Shown here: positions 40,348 to 49,285 of the stretch, one piece after another
Layout: every line of letters begins with the position of its first letter
Numbering within the stretch: position 1 is the stretch's first letter
From: VRUE01 sp963707965
GTDB lineage: Bacteria; Actinomycetota; Thermoleophilia; Solirubrobacterales; 70-9
DNA: 64,000 bases
Reading direction: 5' to 3'
Assembly: GCA_963707965.1 (NCBI GenBank)
Contig: CAVPRR010000007.1
Span: 992,001-1,056,000 of the forward strand
The notes under the pieces: model-generated
Told to the model about the DNA's origin: nothing
Databases searched by the model: none
Seen by the model: only the letters and a program-made list of their open reading frames with translations
Position numbers and translations under genes: made by a program

Positions 40348-41622
40348 TCAGGGACTGATGGGGATCGCATCGGCTGGTGTTACCGGCTTGTTCTTGCCGT
40401 TTGAACATTTTTCGACTACGAAGCCAGGTGCGCAGACGGTGCGGGCGCGCCATCGCTTCTCGTAGCTAATCGCAAACTTGGAAAAGGCCGTCTCCTGGGC
40501 TTCACGGCTCAGCTCCGATTCAATCTGAGACTTCACTTGGCTCAGCGGCTGGACTTTGCCTGGTGTTGCGCGTACGACCTCGAAGATCACGTAGCCCTGT
40601 GCCCCGTTCATGATTGGTCCTTCGATTCGGTTCAGCGGAGCACTGAAGAACGCCGTGCCGAGGACTTCTTCAATTCCCTTCGGAGTCACGCCGACTTGTA
40701 AGCCCCCATCCGCGTTCGTCGTTGAGTCGGTCGAGTAGCGACGCGCGACCCTCTTCCAGTTGGAAGGTAGATCGTTGGTTTCCAGCAGAGCCTTCGCTTG
40801 TTCCACCTGCGCCTCGTCTGCGTTGACAATGGTGCGCACATCGCGGCTGGCGTTCTGCATGAACTGGACCAGCTTCCTCTGCGCGTAGTATGCGGCGATC
40901 TCACCACGACTCGGCCCTGGCGGTACGCTGGCAGCGATTTTCGCCTGGATTCGCTTGCTGAGGATTTGAAGTTTCACTCGCTCGGTGACGTCGGTGGGGC
41001 TGTAGTGCAATTCCTTCAAGAACTTCGTGAATTCCGCCTGCGATTTGAAGTTCTGCTTCTTCAATTTCTTGAGTTCGGCTTCGATTTCCTTTCGGGTGAC
41101 TTCGACGCCTTCTTCGCTCGCCAGGCCCTGCAGCCAAACGGCTTCGAAGATCGAGTTGAGCGCGCTTTCTCTCAGTTCGTCATATTTCGGATCACCGGGC
41201 TTGGGCGGATTCTTCTCACCCGCCTGCGCTGCCGCAAGTTCGATAGCGTGGGCGAAATCGTGCCTCGTAATGGTTCCCTCCGCCGGAGGTACGTTGGCGA
41301 TCAGGGCCACCACGTTCGGGGGAAGGTCAGCGGGGGCAGGAAGCTTCGCCCCGTGGTTCTTCGTGCCTCCGCCCCCGGTTAGTAGTAGGAGAGCTGCGGC
41401 CGCCCCGAGCGCCGCAGTGAGTGTTCCCACAACAAGTGCCCAGGGCCACCAGCGAGAAGAGGCTCGCTTTGGCGGCGTCCCGATACTGCCTGCACCCTGT
41501 GAAACCAGCTGGGCCCCACAGTTGGGGCAGAACATCCCAGGGTCGCCGCCGAGCTCGGTCCCGCATGAGCCGCAGAAGCGCCCCTGAGCTGGTCTTGCTT
41601 TCCGGTCCGTAGGATCAGGCAC
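40348..41622 (-). CDS. Zinc-ribbon, single-TM protein with SurA/PpiC-type foldase domain
   Basis: A 424-residue protein. Residues about 15-40 are a zinc ribbon (RFCGSCGTELGGDPGMFCPNCGAQL). A linker and one transmembrane helix (WPWALVVGTLTAALGAAAALLLL) follow, then an outer chaperone-like part: a SurA-N-like helical region (ITRHDFAHAIELAAAQ...RESALNSIFEAVWLQGLASEEGVEVTRKEIEAELKKLKKQNF) and a PpiC-type parvulin domain (RDVRTIVNADEAQVEQAKALLE, WKRVARRYSTD, GGLQVGVTPKGIEEVLGTAFFSAPLNRIEGPI). It resembles the SurA-like/PrsA foldases of actinobacteria but with a zinc ribbon as cytoplasmic head. GTG start overlaps the stop of the gene upstream by eight bases. Confidence 0.88.
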   Translation of the reverse strand: MPDPTDRKARPAQGRFCGSCGTELGGDPGMFCPNCGAQLVSQGAGSIGTPPKRASSRWWPWALVVGTLTAALGAAAALLLLTGGGGTKNHGAKLPAPADLPPNVVALIANVPPAEGTITRHDFAHAIELAAAQAGEKNPPKPGDPKYDELRESALNSIFEAVWLQGLASEEGVEVTRKEIEAELKKLKKQNFKSQAEFTKFLKELHYSPTDVTERVKLQILSKRIQAKIAASVPPGPSRGEIAAYYAQRKLVQFMQNASRDVRTIVNADEAQVEQAKALLETNDLPSNWKRVARRYSTDSTTNADGGLQVGVTPKGIEEVLGTAFFSAPLNRIEGPIMNGAQGYVIFEVVRATPGKVQPLSQVKSQIESELSREAQETAFSKFAISYEKRWRARTVCAPGFVVEKCSNGKNKPVTPADAIPISP

Positions 41623-42283
41623 CGACTCCCTGCTGCTTTCCGCATGCCGAGCAGAACTCGTCGCCCTCCGCCATCTTCTCGCCGCAGGATTCGCAGAAAG
41701 GATCTTGCTCTTTGAGCACCGCGCCCAGATCGAAGTGCCGCACACCGCCGCCCTCAGCAACGACCGGAGGCAACGCCGCCGCAGCCTCGGTCAGCTGCTC
41801 GCTGGGCTGCGCTTCGGTGCGCTCATGTGGGTCGTCCGCATAGTGGTCAGTCCACGTCATCCCGTCCCAGTAGCGAAGGCGACCGCGGCCGTCGGGATCG
41901 GGATGCCAGGCGGCTGGCGCTCCCGGCGGCGGCGCTGAGACCAAGGTAGGGGCCGGCGCAAACGCCTGAGCCGACATCGTCCCCAGGCCTTGGTTGTGAG
42001 AACTGGCCGATACCCCGGCCCAGATCGCGCCGATCGGCACCGTCACTAACAGGCCGAGGCCGAGCGTCGGAATGCCGACGATCAGATTGATGACGAACAT
42101 GACAAAGGCTCCCGGGACCGTTGCGTAGAGCATCCCCAGCGGGCCGAAGAAGAGCGCCAGCAGAACTGCGCCCGCGACGCTCTTCTGGTTGGCTACCTGA
42201 ATTACCGTCGTCTGCTGCACTGCCGTTGGCGCGGGGGCATGACCGGCGCTTCCCGGCGGGGGCAACTGACCGTGTGCGCTCAT
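41615..42283 (-). CDS. TM-DUF2510-zinc-ribbon protein
   Basis: A 222-residue protein. Residues about 30-95 contain hydrophobic helices (VAGAVLLALFFGPLGMLYATVPGAFVMFVINLIVGIPTLGLGLLV), similar to TM2-type two-helix domains. The DUF2510 motif AAWHPDPDGRGRLRYWDGMTWTDHY follows, and a C-terminal zinc ribbon FCESCGEKMAEGDEFCSACGK ends the chain. It combines both small modules found across this locus and is coupled to the downstream foldase gene. Function unknown. Confidence 0.82.
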   Translation of the reverse strand: MSAHGQLPPPGSAGHAPAPTAVQQTTVIQVANQKSVAGAVLLALFFGPLGMLYATVPGAFVMFVINLIVGIPTLGLGLLVTVPIGAIWAGVSASSHNQGLGTMSAQAFAPAPTLVSAPPPGAPAAWHPDPDGRGRLRYWDGMTWTDHYADDPHERTEAQPSEQLTEAAAALPPVVAEGGGVRHFDLGAVLKEQDPFCESCGEKMAEGDEFCSACGKQQGVGA

Positions 42284-42328
42284 CTAGGCTCTCCTCTTCG
42301 CTTAAGCAGTCAAAACAATTCGTTAAAA

Positions 42329-42724
42329 CTATGGCCGAGCGCCGGCCGACGCAACGGCAATTACGATGATCAGCACGCCCGCCAGGCCGACGATGCCGAG
42401 CACGATGCCTGCGGTCGCCATGCCTCGCCCTGACTGCGCGCCATTGGATTCGTCGATCTGCCTCTGGCCGACGATCCCGAAGATCAAGGCGAGCAGCGAC
42501 CCAAGCCCGTAAAGCCAGACGATGCCAAGGACCAGCGAGGCGATTGCCATCCCGTTAGTTCTCGTACCGACCATCTGGACGGATGTGACCACCTGCCCTC
42601 CCTGCGATGATGGCGCGAGGTGCTCTGTCCATCGAGAGCCGTCCCAGTAGCGCTGGCCCAGACCCTGCGGGTCGGGATACCAGCCAGCGGGGGTAGTCGT
42701 GGGTGGGGGTCTTCCGGCCTCCAT
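42329..42724 (-). CDS. DUF2510-DUF4190 membrane protein
   Basis: A 131-residue protein, second of its kind in the window. TPAGWYPDPQGLGQRYWDGSRWTEHL is DUF2510. It is followed by two helices of DUF4190 (MAIASLVLGIVWLYGLGSLLALIFGIVG and MATAGIVLGIVGLAGVLIIVIAVASA). I place the start at the ATG before EAGRPPPTTT; a GTG 36 bases upstream is also possible and neither has a strong ribosome site. It is homologous to the protein at 35510. Confidence 0.8.
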   Translation of the reverse strand: MEAGRPPPTTTPAGWYPDPQGLGQRYWDGSRWTEHLAPSSQGGQVVTSVQMVGTRTNGMAIASLVLGIVWLYGLGSLLALIFGIVGQRQIDESNGAQSGRGMATAGIVLGIVGLAGVLIIVIAVASAGARP

Positions 42725-42839
42725 CGCGCTACGACCATCTGGCAAGGTCGCGGCTGGCACCGGTACACGTGTTCATCGTTATCCCCTGTATCCCGCTCGA
42801 CGGACGACTCGCCGCGAGCCTATACCTTTCTAGGTCGAT

Positions 42840-43913
42840 TCAGCGTGGCCGACCCTGGTGATCCAGTGCGATGGCCGGGCGCAAGGAGCGCATGACGAGT
42901 TCGATCGCCGCAGGCGCGATACTGATCCCCGGGTCGTCGCGCGACGGTTGCTCCAAGGGGTGGAACATCACCGCGATTCCGACGTGATCCCCGCCCGGGA
43001 TTGCCACCAAGGCGATCTGGCCAGCGAGGAAGTTGCCGTGCTGGCTGCCTCCCCAGCCGGCCTTGTAAGCGGTTCCTGAGGGCAGTGATTTCCCGGCGCC
43101 CCACTCAAGGGGGGCGGTCAATTCGCCTGGCTGCACCTCGCGACTCCGCAATTTCGGCAAACTCATTAGGCGCAGAACCTGGTGCGACACGGCGTCTCCG
43201 TAGGTGCCGATCGCAAGAGCGTGGACCAAGCGCACCGCATCCCCAACCCGCCAAGTCGAGGTGCCTAAGAGGAGGGCCGGCGCCAGCGGTTCTGGCAGTT
43301 CGGTCTGCGTTTCCAGGAAGGTGACGCAGTTTGGTTCAGGTGGCGCGATTTGGGTGCCGACCTTGACTTCCCCACGGGCGGCTCTGAAGACCGCCAACAG
43401 GGCTTCACGGGCAGCAATAGTGCCGCCGGATAGGCGCTGCAATTCGAGGACGACCCGGCGCTGCCGGCAGTTCTCCGATCTCGTGATGGCACCGTGTAGG
43501 GCCTCGTCGAGCTCGGGTGAGAGCGGCCGGCCAGGATGGTTGCCCCAGCCGAGACCACGCAGCACTGCCACCATTGTGGCCACCTTGCTCATGCTCCACA
43601 TACGCATAAATCGGTCTTCACCACGCGCCTCTGAGCTGGCAATCACCGGAGTGCGCCAATCGTCAAGCATGATCGCGGCCTCGGCAGTACCGCCTAGGGC
43701 GGCGGCGGCCTCGACGCCGCGCTTTAGCTCCGCGGCTAGCCAGACCCGCTCCGCCCCCTCGCGCGTCGATTCCGAACGGCCTGTTTTAGCTCGGACCCGC
43801 GGCGAAGTAGCTGGCGAGCCCCCGCCGCTCGACCCATAGAGGTAGCCTCCCACGGCAGCAATAACCGTCAGAACCAGCAGTGCGACAGCACTGCGGCTCA
43901 GGACGGACCTCAT
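42840..43913 (-). CDS. Serine beta-lactamase-fold protein (class A/transpeptidase-like)
   Basis: About 357 residues with an N-terminal membrane anchor (RSAVALLVLTVIAAVGGYLYG). The outer domain shows the penicilloyl-serine order: SMSK (SxxK, in MWSMSKVATM), SEN (SxN, in TRSENCR), and KAG in TAYKAGWGG replacing KTG. LDDWRTPVIASSE and HGNFLAGQIALVAIPGGDHVGIAVMF complete the fold. It could be a beta-lactamase-like or peptidoglycan-acting serine hydrolase, or an inactive sensor. It stands in the zinc-ribbon cluster but has no zinc ribbon itself. ATG chosen; a TTG nine bases upstream is an alternative. Confidence 0.82.
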   Translation of the reverse strand: MRSVLSRSAVALLVLTVIAAVGGYLYGSSGGGSPATSPRVRAKTGRSESTREGAERVWLAAELKRGVEAAAALGGTAEAAIMLDDWRTPVIASSEARGEDRFMRMWSMSKVATMVAVLRGLGWGNHPGRPLSPELDEALHGAITRSENCRQRRVVLELQRLSGGTIAAREALLAVFRAARGEVKVGTQIAPPEPNCVTFLETQTELPEPLAPALLLGTSTWRVGDAVRLVHALAIGTYGDAVSHQVLRLMSLPKLRSREVQPGELTAPLEWGAGKSLPSGTAYKAGWGGSQHGNFLAGQIALVAIPGGDHVGIAVMFHPLEQPSRDDPGISIAPAAIELVMRSLRPAIALDHQGRPR

Positions 43914-43994
43914 TCCCCGCAATCGGCACCCAGCAACGGGCTGGCGCGCGGCTGCCAGATGGTGCGCCGGGCGGGCGTGGTCGAGTAGCCGGGG

Positions 43995-44867
43995 TCATAG
44001 GTCCACTGGCTGCGTTCGTACTTGACCCAGGTCAGTCCCGACCATTCCGAGCATGGAGGCTCCGGGCTTGGTCCATTCCATCCCAGTTACGTCCACGCGT
44101 GCCACCCCTTCGTCTTCAAGAGCGACCACGTTGGCCTGTAGATCATATGGTTGGAGGTATGGCGTGAGGCTCGCCTGAGCGACCCCCCACTTGTGATAGC
44201 CGTATTCCGCCAGGTTCTGCTTGCGCTTGCGCGAGGAAAGAAGCGCCCAGGCACCTTGGAAGTCTTCTTCCACCACGTCTTCGTGGTAGCCGCGTAGCAG
44301 CGACGTGATTTCTTCGGCCATTTGCGCCTTTGTCTCGGCTGGGAAGCCCTTGTCTTCGGCAGGCGTGCTTGCCCTTTCGACGTGTTCCGGTGCCGCCGCA
44401 GTGACGACAGGTGCCGTGCCGCGCGAGCCCGGCCGCGCGATAGCCGTCTTTTCCGAGCCCCCTCCGCCCCCGAGCAGCACCATCGTGGCCGCGACTCCGC
44501 CGCCGATTGCCAGCAGCCCGGCGATGACCGCCAGGATGGCGGTACGGCGTCCTGATCGCCGTATCGTGGGGGGTGCTGCAGCAGGCGGCTGTGGGACGGC
44601 CGGCTGTGCGCTGGGTGGCGGCGCCGGCTTTTCGGGAGTCACCGTCGCCTCGGTCGCCGCTCCGCAGAAGCGGCAGAAAGCGCTGCCGGTTCGGATCTCC
44701 CTCTTGCAATTGGGGCAAGTCGGGCGGCCCGGATCGGGCGGGGATGGTGAGGGAACCCCCGGTTCCTCCAGCTGCGTTCCGCACTGGCGGCAGAAGGAGG
44801 CGCCCAACGCGATTAGTCCTCCGCACTTTGGACAGGTGCGGGCGGGTTCAGCAAGGACAGCGTTCAT
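43995..44867 (-). CDS. Double zinc-ribbon, single-TM protein with NTF2-like outer domain
   Basis: A 290-residue protein. Two zinc ribbons (TCPKCGGLIALGASFCRQCGTQL and TCPNCKREIRTGSAFCRFCGA) lie in the first 75 residues, then a Pro-rich linker and one transmembrane helix (AILAVIAGLLAIGGGVAATMVLL). The outer part has AQMAEEITSLLRGYHEDVVEEDFQGAWALLSSRKR, reminiscent of NTF2-like domains that follow kinase or penicillin-binding anchors. It is divergent from the proline-rich zinc-ribbon gene at 45069. Confidence 0.85.
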   Translation of the reverse strand: MNAVLAEPARTCPKCGGLIALGASFCRQCGTQLEEPGVPSPSPPDPGRPTCPNCKREIRTGSAFCRFCGAATEATVTPEKPAPPPSAQPAVPQPPAAAPPTIRRSGRRTAILAVIAGLLAIGGGVAATMVLLGGGGGSEKTAIARPGSRGTAPVVTAAAPEHVERASTPAEDKGFPAETKAQMAEEITSLLRGYHEDVVEEDFQGAWALLSSRKRKQNLAEYGYHKWGVAQASLTPYLQPYDLQANVVALEDEGVARVDVTGMEWTKPGASMLGMVGTDLGQVRTQPVDL

Positions 44868-45068
44868 CGTGCGAGTGCCTCAGAGGCGGCTCGACGCGTC
44901 GAAGCACGTTCGGCGCGACCGGGACGGCAGTCGACGGTGATCACCTCTCCTCCTGATTGACGCCGAGGACCCTACCAGCAGTCCGCTCGAGCCGAGTCGG
45001 TGGTACGGCAACGCAGGGGGTCGAGCGGGGGATATAGATTCTCCGCTACAGCGGAGGAAGGAAGGCTG

Positions 45069-46775
45069 ATGAGCGAGGCAGAGAAGGTGTACTGCGGCGG
45101 CTGCGGTGGCCAGATTCCGGCGGCGGCGAAGTTCTGCAAGCACTGCGGCGCAGAACAGATTCCCTTTCAGGTCGGCGACTCGGCCGACGACGAGTTGGAC
45201 GGGGCTACAGCGGTGCTTGAGGCGTCGCCGCCATCGTCACCTCCTCAACCGCCGCCGCCTCCGCAACCGACCGTACCGCCACCTCCACCGCCCCTTGGAG
45301 CGGCGCCCCCGCCGCCTGCTCCGCCGCCGCCGCCACCACCACCACCACCGCAGGCCGGCGCGGCCCCCGGAGGCTGGGAGAATGTCGAGCGAGTTGCACC
45401 TGGAGCTGGAGAGTTCGTCGGGCAGCTAGCAGGCCATCTTCAGGCCCCAGGTGTGGCACTCGCCGGGCTCTCGGCGCTGATCGGCGCCGGGGTCTGCCTC
45501 GCTGCCGGGCTGATCCTTGCCATTGTCCTGCCGCACGCCAGCTACCTCGCCGTGGGAGGCGGGGCGGGACTGTTCAAGGAAACCCTGGCTCAGACGGCCG
45601 CCTTCTCACAGGCGAACCTCAATCTGGCGGGCGTCGACCAGGCGGTGAGAACAGTCCCGGTGCTGTTCGTGCTGATCCCAATCCTCGGCGTCGCCGCAGG
45701 AGTCGTCGGGGTCGCGCCACGCACGGCCGGCATGCCGGTGCGCGAGCGGTTGCTCTGGGCGGCTGCCTCCGCCGTTCCTTTCGCGCTCATCATGCTCGTG
45801 GTCTGCCTCAGCACGGGCAAGACGCAGTTCGACCTCTTCGACTCGAAGGCGGAATTCTCGGTTGGCTCGGTCTTCCTGCTCAGCCTGCTCTGGGGGGCAC
45901 TCGGCGGTCTGCTGGGAATGCTCTACGTCTTGCGCCGGGCCGATGAGCCTCTCACGGACTTGTTGCCGGCAGTCGCGGCTCGCCCCTTGACGGTGACGTG
46001 GAGTGCACTTCGCCCACTCCTCCTGGCCCTCGCAGCGGTCGGTGTGCTCGGGACCGCGATCTGGGTCATCCAGGTGGCCCGCGAAGATAGCTACCGGGAA
46101 TTTCCGCCGCGATCGGCGGCGATCGCGGTCGGCGAGCAACTCGCCTACGGCGGAGACCACGCGGTCGACATCCTGCCGCTTGGGGCGGGGGCGAGCGAGC
46201 GCCTTGCCGGCTCCCCAGCGATCCCGATCGCCCAGGCAAAGGTCCCCAACCTCATCAGCAACCCATCGGCCGACTCCCCGTCGAACTACAACCTTTTCGA
46301 CTTCGCCGACACGATGACGGCCTATCTCTTCGTGCCGATGCTGATCGTGCTGATCGCGATCCCGTTGCTGCTCGCCATCTACGCCGGCTTCGCCGTGGCG
46401 CGCCGGGTCGGTGAGAGGCGGCCGGACCGGGCCGCCCTCTGGGGTGCGATCACCGGGCCGGTGTGGATGATCGCGATGGTTCTCCTTGCGACCCTGGCGC
46501 GCAAGAACGTCGTCGGTACCCCGACCGGTGACAGCGTCTTCGTGGCGTTCCTGCTGGGCGGGGCCGTGCTCGGCGCGATTGGCGGCCTGCTGTCCGCACA
46601 GGGGACGGGGCAGACTGGCGGCTACCCGCTGCGAGTTCCCGCTCCCTCCGCCCCCCCGCCCGCTCCGGCGCCTCCTCCCACCACCCCTCGACCGACCCCG
46701 CCTCCACCGCCCGCTCCTCCGCCTTCCAGCGCGCCGCCCCCACCTCCGGCGTCACCGCCAGATCCGGCTGACTGA
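45069..46775 (+). CDS. Zinc-ribbon, proline-rich, polytopic membrane protein
   Basis: A 568-residue protein, ATG after GGAAGGAAGGC. The N-terminus is a zinc ribbon (VYCGGCGGQIPAAAKFCKHCGAEQ), followed by an acidic and a long proline-rich tract (about residues 55-95). At least eight hydrophobic helices follow (VALAGLSALIGAGVCLAAGLILAIVL, VPVLFVLIPILGVAAGVVGV, FALIMLVVCLS, FLLSLLWGALGGLLGMLYVL, LLLALAAVGVLGTAIWVI, LFVPMLIVLIAIPLLLAIYAGFAV, WMIAMVLLATLA, FVAFLLGGAVLGAIGGLL). The C-terminus is again Pro-rich. Proline tracts may recruit partners. Function unknown. Confidence 0.85.
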   Translation: MSEAEKVYCGGCGGQIPAAAKFCKHCGAEQIPFQVGDSADDELDGATAVLEASPPSSPPQPPPPPQPTVPPPPPPLGAAPPPPAPPPPPPPPPPQAGAAPGGWENVERVAPGAGEFVGQLAGHLQAPGVALAGLSALIGAGVCLAAGLILAIVLPHASYLAVGGGAGLFKETLAQTAAFSQANLNLAGVDQAVRTVPVLFVLIPILGVAAGVVGVAPRTAGMPVRERLLWAAASAVPFALIMLVVCLSTGKTQFDLFDSKAEFSVGSVFLLSLLWGALGGLLGMLYVLRRADEPLTDLLPAVAARPLTVTWSALRPLLLALAAVGVLGTAIWVIQVAREDSYREFPPRSAAIAVGEQLAYGGDHAVDILPLGAGASERLAGSPAIPIAQAKVPNLISNPSADSPSNYNLFDFADTMTAYLFVPMLIVLIAIPLLLAIYAGFAVARRVGERRPDRAALWGAITGPVWMIAMVLLATLARKNVVGTPTGDSVFVAFLLGGAVLGAIGGLLSAQGTGQTGGYPLRVPAPSAPPPAPAPPPTTPRPTPPPPPAPPPSSAPPPPPASPPDPAD

Positions 46776-46820
46776 GGACGAGACGATGACTGACACCTCC
46801 TGGTTTCGGAGTTCGCGGTA

Positions 46821-48236
46821 GTGGCTCGAAGCCCCGCGTCGAAGTCTCGCCGCGGCTGGATCGCCTTTGCGATCGGCCTGGCAATCTGCGTTGCCGTCGG
46901 CGGTGTGATCGGCGTGGTGTTGGGCAAGGGACACAGGCGGGCCGATACCAACGAAATGCAGCGCATCGCGGCGCTCGCCCTCGACACGGGCAGACTCAAT
47001 GACAATGCCCTCGGGCTCTCGCGGGCGATCGAAGCGGCGATCAAACGGCATGATCTCCGGAGCCAGGCGGCGGCGCTTCGCGACAGGCTTGCCCGCCTCG
47101 AAGCGCAGGCCGAAAACATTCAGATCCGCGCCGAGTCCAAGCGCGGCGCGGATCTCGCCCGCGAAGCCCGTTATGCCCGTGAAAGGGCGAGGCGGGGTCT
47201 CGCCGAAATAGAGAGGACGCTGGCCGTCTTCAGGCGGAAGGTCGCCGCTCGCCTGAGGTCAGTCCTCAGCTCAGCTCCGGCCGGCGAAGCGGGCAACGGC
47301 GAAGGTTCCGGTGCCGCGACCGATGAAGCGCTCGCGGATGTGATGCACCTCCTCGAAGAACAGAGCCAGTCGATGGACAGCTTGGGCAACAACCTCACGG
47401 ACCTCCAGCAAGCCGGCCCTACACCCGCGGACGCTGGGCTCGGCGAACAGCCTACGAATCTGGTCTCGGGCAGCTTCCAGAGCGCGCCAGACCAGCCTGG
47501 CTTCACCCTTCGGATCGGCTACCAGCTTCAGAGCATCGGTGCCGAGGCCAGTCCGGCTGCCGAACCTGGCAGGGCGGGCATCTCCGCTTCGGCGTCGGGG
47601 TTGCTGACCGTGAGGAACACCACGCCGGGACGCGACGTCACGCTTGTGCTTCCGGTCTTTGACGCCGTCCTCTACTGGAATGAGCGTGACGTGCCGGCTG
47701 CAGTCATAGCGGGCGGCCTTCGCGAGAACCAGTCCGAAGAACTGGAAGCCGATGCCGCCGAAGAAGAAGGCTCCCTGGATCTCGGCACGCCGTGTCGCTA
47801 CGAAATGGACGGCGAGGTCTACTGCGCACTGGCCCGCCTCGCCTTCGGCGAAGCGTCAAGTAGCCCTGCGGCGATGGCGGAATCGACGCTCGAACCGAAC
47901 CAGTCGCTGGCCATCGATGGGCTAGAAGCAGACAGCTCCCTGCTTGTCGACGAAGCTGAAGCCGATGCGGTGACAGAATTCATCGGCGCGAACCGCCCGG
48001 ACTTCGTTCAGATCGTTGGCGTGGGGTCAAGCGGTGGATTGGTGCCTGCATGCGTAGTCGACTCGGCCGGCGCAGAAAGCAGCGCCGACGAAGTTGACGA
48101 ACTGACGGTGGCTCTCCTACGCGGGGACGGGACGGTCGTCTTCCAGGTCGAAGGGTCGAGCGAATCTGCGAGCGGGGAAACAAGCGACGCTACGCAGGCA
48201 CCGGAGTGCTACACGATCGTCGCTGCCGAAGGCTAG
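46821..48236 (+). CDS. Single-TM coiled-coil protein with large outer domain
   Basis: A 471-residue protein from a GTG that overlaps the stop of a ten-codon frame (46786-46821) able to act as a leader peptide. The helix GWIAFAIGLAICVAVGGVIGVVLG anchors a long coiled coil (about residues 45-150, AAALRDRLARLEAQAENIQIRAE). A second part has a beta-rich outer domain (PGFTLRIGYQLQSIGAE, GRDVTLVLPVFDAVLYWNERDVPAAVIAGG) with very acidic stretches. It is likely part of the same operon as the preceding zinc-ribbon gene. Not recognised. Confidence 0.75.
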   Translation: MARSPASKSRRGWIAFAIGLAICVAVGGVIGVVLGKGHRRADTNEMQRIAALALDTGRLNDNALGLSRAIEAAIKRHDLRSQAAALRDRLARLEAQAENIQIRAESKRGADLAREARYARERARRGLAEIERTLAVFRRKVAARLRSVLSSAPAGEAGNGEGSGAATDEALADVMHLLEEQSQSMDSLGNNLTDLQQAGPTPADAGLGEQPTNLVSGSFQSAPDQPGFTLRIGYQLQSIGAEASPAAEPGRAGISASASGLLTVRNTTPGRDVTLVLPVFDAVLYWNERDVPAAVIAGGLRENQSEELEADAAEEEGSLDLGTPCRYEMDGEVYCALARLAFGEASSSPAAMAESTLEPNQSLAIDGLEADSSLLVDEAEADAVTEFIGANRPDFVQIVGVGSSGGLVPACVVDSAGAESSADEVDELTVALLRGDGTVVFQVEGSSESASGETSDATQAPECYTIVAAEG

Positions 48237-48287
48237 CCAGTGCGCTCCTTCACCTGAGCAACCGTCCAGTGAAGCGGGATGGCGACG

Positions 48288-48334
48288 TTCATACCCAGGT
48301 GTGCAAAACCACGCTCGAGTTCACGGTATCGTCG
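48288..48334 (+). promoter_or_regulatory. TTCATAC-N30-GGTATCGTCG promoter-like element
   Basis: TTCATACCCAGGTGTGCA starts the element, and GGTATCGTCG follows 30 bases after TTCATAC. The first 18 bases match those of the element at 54988 in 16 positions. It is 47 bases before the GTG of the small secreted gene at 48381. Confidence 0.5.
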
Positions 48335-48380
48335 CGCCAAAGTCAACTCGTTCAAGCTGAATTGTCAAAGGAGTGAGATT

Positions 48381-48755
48381 GTGTCAAGTCCTGTGCATTC
48401 TTCAATGCGAAGGTTCAAGGCACCAAGGCGGTTGCATACCGTCGCCATGGTAATTTTCGCACTGCTAGCTGTCTCGTCCGTGACGGCAGAGAACGCGGCT
48501 GCTTACCAGGCTGGCTTCTCCAGCGCGCCTGCAAGCGGCCATACTGGTAGCCATTTCTGGGCCAAGGTTAGCGTTAGCGAGGTGGCGAGCGGCGTCGTCA
48601 ACGCAGTATGTACCCGTTACCTCCCCAAGTTCGGAAAGCCATTCTGCTCCTGGATCTCTACCAAGGCCAACCAAACGGTTACGAGCGTCAGAGGCTGCCA
48701 CGGTTTCTGGCTCGAGATTTGGAGTCCCAGAACCTACGCCTACGGGTGCTGGTAG
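48381..48755 (+). CDS. Small secreted protein
   Basis: A 124-residue protein. The GTG start follows AAAGGAG at good spacing. A basic head and signal peptide (LHTVAMVIFALLAVSSVTAENAAA) precede a mature domain with three to four cysteines (VVNAVCTRYLPKFGKPFCSWIS...VRGCHGFWLEIWSPRTYAYGCW), likely disulfide-bonded. The aromatic C-terminus is unusual. GC content is lower than in the surroundings. Function unknown. Confidence 0.7.
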   Translation: MSSPVHSSMRRFKAPRRLHTVAMVIFALLAVSSVTAENAAAYQAGFSSAPASGHTGSHFWAKVSVSEVASGVVNAVCTRYLPKFGKPFCSWISTKANQTVTSVRGCHGFWLEIWSPRTYAYGCW

Positions 48756-48782
48756 CCGACGCTAGCACCCACTGAGTTCCGA

Positions 48783-48820
48783 GGCGGGGTGCAGGACGGC
48801 TACTTGGCCTGCACCCCGCC
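48783..48820 (+). terminator. Strong 13-bp hairpin after the small secreted gene
   Basis: GGCGGGGTGCAGG and CCTGCACCCCGCC pair perfectly over 13 bases around a 12-base loop, 27 bases after the stop codon. There is no U tract, common for actinobacterial intrinsic terminators. The best terminator candidate in the window. Confidence 0.7.
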
Positions 48821-48897
48821 GCCGTCACCGACCGCATATGCGACGCCTCTATGGCTCGGCTGAGGAGATGCCAACAATGACGATGAGGAGTGGAACG

Positions 48898-49167
48898 ATG
48901 AAGACTCGAATCTTCGCTTTCTTCGTGGCGGTGAGCACGGCAATTGCGCTAGCTGCCTGCGGTAGTGGCGGGAAGGCCTATGACATCTCGCCGATCTTCC
49001 CCCTGTCTCCGGGTAAGTGCGCGAAATACAACGGTGACGAACAGGGAACGGGTATCGGCGCCACTTGTATGGTCACCAAGGACGAATGCGAAAGGGCCGC
49101 AGCTGACTGGAACACGGCAATGCAGAGCGGCGCCGTCAACGATGCGATCGAGTTCAGTTGCAGCTGA
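48898..49167 (+). CDS. Small lipoprotein
   Basis: An 89-residue lipoprotein. MKTRIFAFFVAVSTAIALAACGSGG has a clear lipobox (LAAC). The mature part, KAYDISPIFPLSPGKCAKYNGDEQGTGIGATCMVTKDECERAAADW, has three more cysteines. ATG after GAGGAGTGG. No family recognised. Confidence 0.75.
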   Translation: MKTRIFAFFVAVSTAIALAACGSGGKAYDISPIFPLSPGKCAKYNGDEQGTGIGATCMVTKDECERAAADWNTAMQSGAVNDAIEFSCS

Positions 49168-49201
49168 GTCGAGTCAAAGACCTGCGTTTGGGATGACGAT
49201 G

Positions 49202-49248
49202 TTCATACTCGAGAATGGATCGTGCCGTCCCGATGACCGCTAGCGTCA
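49202..49248 (+). promoter_or_regulatory. TTCATAC-N30-GCTAGCGTCA promoter-like element
   Basis: TTCATAC and, after exactly 30 bases, GCTAGCGTCA with TAGCGT as possible -10 box. It lies 37 bases before the GTG of the cutinase-vWA gene, a normal promoter distance. Confidence 0.5.
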
Positions 49249-49285
49249 ACGCATCGAATGTTACCCGGCCCTTTAGGAGTGCACA

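Noticed and set aside
45230..45350. Apparent tandem repeat of CCG/CCA/CCT triplets
   Set aside because: It is the codon pattern of a proline-rich linker in the zinc-ribbon protein, not an independent repeat element.
46786..46821. Ten-codon frame MTDTSWFRSSR before the coiled-coil gene
   Set aside because: Could be a leader peptide because its stop overlaps the next GTG, but too short to support as a gene; noted in the gene entry only.
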